This document shows, one piece after another, positions 59,085-64,000 of a stretch of 64,000 nt of DNA; within the stretch, counting starts at the first letter, position 1; each line of letters begins with the position of its first letter. Origin of the DNA: Malania oleifera (lineage: Eukaryota > Streptophyta > Magnoliopsida > Santalales > Ximeniaceae); assembly GCF_029873635.1 (NCBI RefSeq), contig NC_080422.1:848001-912000 (forward strand), given 5' to 3'. The notes beneath the pieces were generated by a model. It ran no database searches and was not told the DNA's origin. It saw only the letters and a program-made list of their open reading frames with translations. The translations under genes and the position numbers were made by a program.

Positions 59085-60028
59085 CCTATAATAGTTTTTT
59101 TTATACCATAAGAAAATTATATTAATGATTAAAGGATTTAAAATAGGGAGAAGAAATCTCCCAAAGAAAATTTGGAACAAACCAAAAAAAAACAACAAAA
59201 AACCTATAGAAAAAGAAAAATTCAACAAGCTAGCACAATCTCTAATCTCTTTGAATCTCCTAGAAACTATTTCCTCAGAAAAAACCAAAACCAACACATC
59301 ACAACGATACTAAGAACTGGATCCTATCCCAAGTTAACTTCCAAATTAATTTTTTCCCGAAGAATGTTCGTGCGTTCTTTTCCTTCCATATCCCCCATAA
59401 AATTGCAAATACACCACACCTCCATAAAGCTAGCCTATCCTTACTTCTACCAAAACCTATGAAAAAATGGCTAATAAATCTTCCACAGATACAGGGCATA
59501 CTCAACTCTCCCCCATTATAGCAAACAACTTATTCCAAATCTTCCAAGCAAACTCGTAGTGTAAAAGGACTACTCAAATCCCCACAAAAAATATATCGCT
59601 CTATTTTTCTCAGCAAACATCGAAAGAGACAAAGCAAAGAAGTGGATAAAACTTCATTCCCTAGCCAAGGGTCTTTCCAAAAGTGGCTTGGCCCCCTCCC
59701 TGCCACAAGATTAGTGTGAGGGGTAACGGAAGGATAAATCTAAGATATGAACTCCACAGACTCCCCAAAGTACATCTTCTCATCCAACCCAAACTTGCTT
59801 CCTTATTACTGGATGCCAAAAGAAAGATTCTTCTAGAGGGAAGCATCCTAACCATTTAGCTAAAAGGGCAGTGTTTTTAGAAACCAACTTATCTACACCC
59901 AACCCACCCTCCTTTTTTGGCTTACAAAACTCATCCCATCTAACTGAGTAATCCCTATGACTCCCCATCCATCCATCCAACTTCTTAGTCACCCTTATTA
60001 CTGTAGCAGTTGGTTGAGATGAGATCAA
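59085..60028 (-). pseudogene. L1-like LINE 3' part, minus strand
   Basis: From 60028 leftwards: the RT end region (WDEFCKPKKEGGLG, then a KWLG motif), a middle part around 59661-59855, and the post-zf-RVT region (IGFGRSKDRLALW, IWKEKNART) at 59299-59505. The 3' part after this is T-rich on the minus strand and ends at an A run (T run on plus, about 59094-59102), typical of plant L1 3' ends. Frames are broken. The rest of the LINE upstream is absent. Confidence 0.75.
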
Positions 60029-61420
60029 GATTCAAAAGAAGAAGAAATGTAGCAGGTGGTTGAGATCAAGATTCAAACTTTCAAAGGTTTAAAGAAGAAG
60101 AAGATGATGATGATGACTTACCTGCTGTCTGTGAAGAAGAAAGAGGGTCCCAAAGAATTGTGCCTCACAGCACTTCAGTGCACATCATAAAGGTTGCATC
60201 ATGTCACACCCTTTCAGGCACTAGTCCTGTCACCACATTGCACATTGCACCTTGCACCTAGGCACGCCTTTGAATATTATGTTTATTCCCATTGTGTTGA
60301 TGGTTTTTATTTCTCTGATGTTCAATATGATTGCATGGCTTTATTAGTCTGATGTTCTAGTTTTTTTTTTTTTTTTTTTTTTTTTGGTTTTCTTTTTCTT
60401 TTTCTTTTTTGTTTTGTTGTGGAGGAATCATCTTGCTCCTCTCAACATAAAGTAACTTCTTCTATCACGAAAATCAAAAAAGAAGGGGAAATTTTGGTGC
60501 AAAAGACAGTGTTCATGGCAGTTTTCATTTATTTTTGTTTACTTTTTTTGGGATTTTTACGTATGTTTCCCAAATTACTAACTATAGAGTTGAAGCATAT
60601 GCGGACAGGCATTATTTTCAATCAATATGGAATTCTGGAGTAATCTGTGCATCTACTGTTGATATCTTTCAAGGTCAACCTCTCTGTGCATATGCGTGTG
60701 TATTAGACTATATGTTTCTCAATCAATCCAAATCCACTCAATAAACCCAAAGCATGGCTGACTAATCAATATTATTAATCCAATGAAGCAATAAATTAAA
60801 TAGATGATATTTACAAAAATGCCATTGCCTTTCAGAGGATGAGTGAAGAAGAGACAAACTTAACTCCAATGTAAGCAAGAGGACAAGAAAACTAGAAAAG
60901 CTGGACTTGCGACGAGCAGAAAGTATGTGACTGAGTGTTTCTTGACTAGCACGAAGGTGCTTCCTAGACATAAGTTGATTAATCTGTGTTATTAAGCTAG
61001 GAAAGAAAATCCATACAGTACTGATGGATAATAATACCTAGAGAATGGTAAAGACATGAACCCAAAACTTGCATTAGCATGGACACTAAAGACTGGATTG
61101 GCCTGAAAGTGACTCTTTTCTCTGTCCACCCACTTCCTAAATTTAAATCAATGCACATCGAGAAGCTCATTGAATTTAAGCCTGAATGATCATCACTGTT
61201 GAATAAAAGCATGCTCAGATTCCCCAGCTAAGCTATCTGTCAATCAGAAGTTAACATTTCAAAACACAAAAGCCTTTTTTTTTCATTTTGAGGTAGAGAA
61301 TACAAAAAAGAGAAAGTTTCTTTAATGGTGCTAATTAAAGCAATATCAAGTGCAATGAATTAAAATTTAAAAAAAAAATTATAAAAATTATAAAATAAAA
61401 TAAAATAAAAAACTCACTGG
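60029..61420. other. Non-coding interval downstream of the L11 exon
   Basis: Imperfect duplicated sequence around 60002-60085 ('ggttgagatcaagattcaaa'), a T run (about 60361-60385), and T-rich or A-rich tracts near 61270 and 61370-61410. Part of 61200-61420 may be the 3' UTR of the L11 gene. Open frames at 60419-60744 and 60762-60971 show no recognisable family. Confidence 0.45.
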
Positions 61421-61629
61421 TTACACAAGTTGCTTCTTTTTAGGTTCAAGAACAGGAGGATCAACGTCAATGCCCATATTAGCAGCTGTGCCTGCAATAA
61501 TTCTCATTGCTGACTCCATAGTCGTGCAATTCAGGTCTGGCAACTTTTCTGTAGCAATTGCACGCAATTGTTCAATTGTAATTTTCCCCACTTTCTCTAA
61601 CTTTGGGTCTTTTGAGCCTTTCTCCACGC
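61421..61629 (-). CDS. Plastid 50S ribosomal protein L11, last exon (partial gene)
   Basis: Encodes the C-terminal 70 residues or so of bacterial-type L11, the protein at the GTPase-associated centre of the large ribosomal subunit, which binds 23S rRNA through this domain. Visible features: GVEKGSKDP, then KVGKIT, a stretch ending KLPDLNC, and the hallmark [15 protein letters not shown] near the end, followed by a short lysine-rich tail and TAA at 61421-61423. On the minus strand an acceptor (ttgccag) ends at 61630; the exon starts in phase 1, so the first Gly codon is completed by the previous exon. No upstream exon is recognisable in the 2.4 kb to the right, so it lies beyond an intron interrupted by repeats, or this is an isolated fragment. 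The frame is open with no defect. Plastid rather than mitochondrial form is judged from the tail and is less certain. Confidence 0.78.
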
Positions 61630-63424
61630 CTGGCAACCACAAACTCATGCAACTTAAACAGCAATAAAAATGGTATAAATGTTTAATCATTCATATCAAA
61701 TTGGTCATTTTTGTACATGGCATTTGGGGGTACAACTCTTCCCCCAGAATGTAGCCACTGAAGCATACCCACCCCCATCATTGAAGACAATTGATATGTT
61801 TGTTGGTATTACCATATTAATGTTGGATGTTTCAAATTAAAAAAACATCTATTCAATTAATATTATAAAACAATCGTCAGTATTATTTTAATTAAGTATA
61901 CGTTAAATTTAATATATCAGTTTTAACGTCTTTAGAATATTAACTACTACTTTAATGGTTTTGCATTTATGATGCTGGAAGTTATACTTAATTTTACCTA
62001 TATAAACTGTGATCCAACTTCATTTCACGATGCGTTTTTCTTTTTCAAAATAACTTTATTTTCTACTCTTTCTTAAGATTTATACTTTGTTGAGTAACTA
62101 AATGACACTATATCTCCTATCCTTCAGGTGTTTGAGAGTGCACACAAAACCGAGCCAGCTGAGTAATCCTGAAAGTCATGTGCACAATGACTATATGCAC
62201 TGAGAAATATTCTCCATAGGCGCAAAATCGGCTTTAAGAACATTGGTCCTTTCACACTTCAGCTTCTGATAAGTATTTATGTTTTATTAAATATTAATTT
62301 TATTAGTAAATATTTTTTTCATTCTATTATATTTCCAACAATCTTAAAAGTCGACTGCTATTATCTATTTTAGAAAGAAAAAAAAAATTGCATATACTGA
62401 AATTTTTGGGGAAAAAAAAATTTGATTCCATTAAGGTTGATTTGAATTGGTGGTGTTGCTTTATATTTTGCAATAAGCACATGCATGTTTCTATTTATTT
62501 ATTCAACTGTTTAAAATTTTGAATTTTGAACATTTAAATTTGAATCCGCTATATTATCTATTTGTAGATCATGAATCTAATGATATCCATAGTGTTGTTT
62601 GAGATTTATTACTATATCTGAGTCAAGCATTTTTTTTTTTTTTTTTTTTTAAATTGTCACTTAAACAATTTAATTAGAAGGTTTTTTTCCTTCCCTATTA
62701 TTGGTCTTGACTTGTTTATTTAAATGCGAGATGTATATGTGCATAAATGAGACAACACTATTATTTTCTATTGTTTTCCAATAGTTAACATTTTAATACT
62801 TTATTCCATTTCACTATGTATATGGAAAAAAAAATTATAATCTATTTTTCCCAATTATATGATTAAGTCACGTGATTTTTGTAAGACACCTAAATTTATT
62901 ATCTTTAATTGTGGGGGTTAAAGAGCTTTGATATTCTATTCATATGTGAAATAGACAATGATGCATAAATATGCAAATAAATTAATATGCTCGATAATTA
63001 TTATTAATGTTTTTGCAAAGCAAGATAGGCGCAAATGAGGCATAGTATTTGCATGAGAACAGTAGTGTGGCAATAAAGTCACCTAAATTTACAAGCCTTA
63101 AATGGCATAGGAAAATTAATTCGAGTATGATAATAATACACACAAATATGTAATTTTATAGTGGACACATAGCCATAGTATAGCCTTTGGTTAGCATACT
63201 TGTGGACTAACCTGAACTGATTGAATAGTCAAATTGGGCTATTATTAGTGTGGTCACAAAATGTGGGGTTACCTACTACTAATATGATCAAAATATGAGA
63301 ACTGAGAAACAATTGTTAATTAATGAATTCCTTAACTAAAAGACTAGCTAAAAAGCTAATAGAAAATAAACATCAAGGGGATGTGTCTTAGGTCCTCAAT
63401 ATAAACTATTAATAATAGCAACTC
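61630..63424. other. AT-rich DNA, probably intron or flank of the L11 gene
   Basis: No coding frame, RNA gene or LTR recognised. A T run is at about 62631-62650. If the L11 gene is intact this is its last intron. Confidence 0.4.
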
Positions 63425-63439
63425 ATCTTATGTGATTGG

Positions 63440-63511
63440 CGGAAAAGGATTCATATAGCCGACCCTACCTAGTGGGACTTAAGGCTTGGTTTTGTTGTTG
63501 TTGTTGTTGTT
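63440..63511 (+). mobile_element. 72-bp RTE LINE 3' end
   Basis: Only the extreme 3' end is present: 'ggattcatatagccgaccct', 'cctagtgggactt' and a (GTT)n tail. It is flanked by the exact 15-bp direct repeat atcttatgtgattgg (63425-63439 and 63512-63526). A dead-on-arrival insertion of the same RTE family as 55891-57387. Confidence 0.92.
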
Positions 63512-63721
63512 ATCTTATGTGATTGGAGATCCCATGAATTAGGTTCAATGGGTAAAAACAAGTCATTAAGTAGTTTGGTTGGCACAATTATTTGCTTTGA
63601 TCATCCATGTGGTGTTTGAATGGTGCAACTATAACAATTGTAAGGTTGAGTTTATCTCTTAATAAATTTATATCCATTTTTAGGTCGTGCGATTAGTTAT
63701 AAATTCATATCCATTTTAAGG

Positions 63722-64000
63722 TGGAGGAAAAGCACTTTAATACCTATATAGTATATACAAAAATAAAGGAGATACTCAAAAGTGTAATAACTATCATGGA
63801 ATTAAATTTATGAGTCATACGATGAAACTATGAAAAAGGGTAGTTGAATAAAGATTAAGGTCAGAAACGAAAGTCTCAGAAAATCAATTTGGTTTTATGC
63901 CTAGGAGATCTACCACATAAGCTATTTATCTTTTAAGAAGATTAATGGAAAAGTTTAGGGAAGAGAAGAGAGACTTGCATATGATATTTATTGACCTTGA
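63722..64000 (+). mobile_element. Second RTE LINE copy, cut by window end
   Basis: Nearly matches 56050-56340: same RT N-terminal part, the same TAA inside the GRSTT/AIYLL region, plus further frame breaks. It starts at 'ggaggaaaagcactttaata', so it is 5'-truncated at almost the same place as the other copy. It continues beyond the window. Confidence 0.85.

Noticed and set aside
60419..60744. Two overlapping plus-strand frames as a small gene
   Set aside because: No family features, start next to a T run, and no supporting signals.
61421..61690. Full 89-aa L11 frame starting at the ATG at 61690
   Set aside because: The first 20 or so residues are unlike L11 and lie upstream of a good splice acceptor, so they are intron.

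Overview
The window is nuclear DNA of a plant, most likely a eudicot. It is AT-rich and almost wholly built of nested LTR retrotransposons. Most are Ty3/gypsy chromoviruses of the Tekay/Del type with 2.1-2.6 kb LTRs, tRNA-Met-type primer sites and a C-terminal chromodomain-like end. There are also two Ty1/copia elements, L1-like and RTE-like LINE pieces, one SINE and one terminal-inverted-repeat element. The only probable host gene is the last exon of a plastid ribosomal protein L11 gene (61421-61629, minus strand).

Layout. (1) 1-18056: a tandem duplication of a unit of about 4.4 kb (minus-strand gypsy gag + PBS + LTR 'L' + flank). Copy 1 was later split by a 694-bp inverted-repeat element (2733-3426) and by gypsy element A (3593-13334, TSD tgtaa). 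Copy 2 (13683-18056) keeps both sites unoccupied. (2) 18057-19751: non-coding. (3) 19757-31368: a three-level nest. Solo LTR D (TSD ctttg) contains reverse solo LTR C (TSD cgtcg/cgtca), which contains gypsy element B (21687-28782). (4) 31489-44458: copia element E on the minus strand, with integrase and most of RT missing. It is filled by the 5' half of gypsy F and the 3' half of a different gypsy H, joined inside their coding region; solo LTR G sits in the H half. (5) 44459-60028: solo LTR I-1 carrying a SINE; LINE pieces; a short LTR element I holding solo LTR J (TSD acatg); copia K holding an RTE LINE; a 467-bp solo LTR (TSD ctttc); an L1-like LINE end on the minus strand. (6) 60029-64000: probable host sequence with the L11 exon, plus two more RTE fragments.

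No element has an intact coding set, so none looks able to move on its own. The stop codons in A and B are nearly all explained by C-to-T or G-to-A changes, as expected from decay of methylated cytosine.

The most unusual signal is in the long gypsy LTRs. Families with otherwise dissimilar LTRs share one layout: palindromic GTCGAC boxes, TATA, a CT-rich tract, splice-donor and splice-acceptor look-alikes in the same order, an internal minisatellite of unrelated sequence, a hairpin after a CACAACCC box whose stem differs between families but stays paired, and a TGAGAGGTGTCTCA block just before a final acceptor. This suggests a spliced, structured leader kept under selection. Everything here comes from reading the sequence; no alignment or database search was run.
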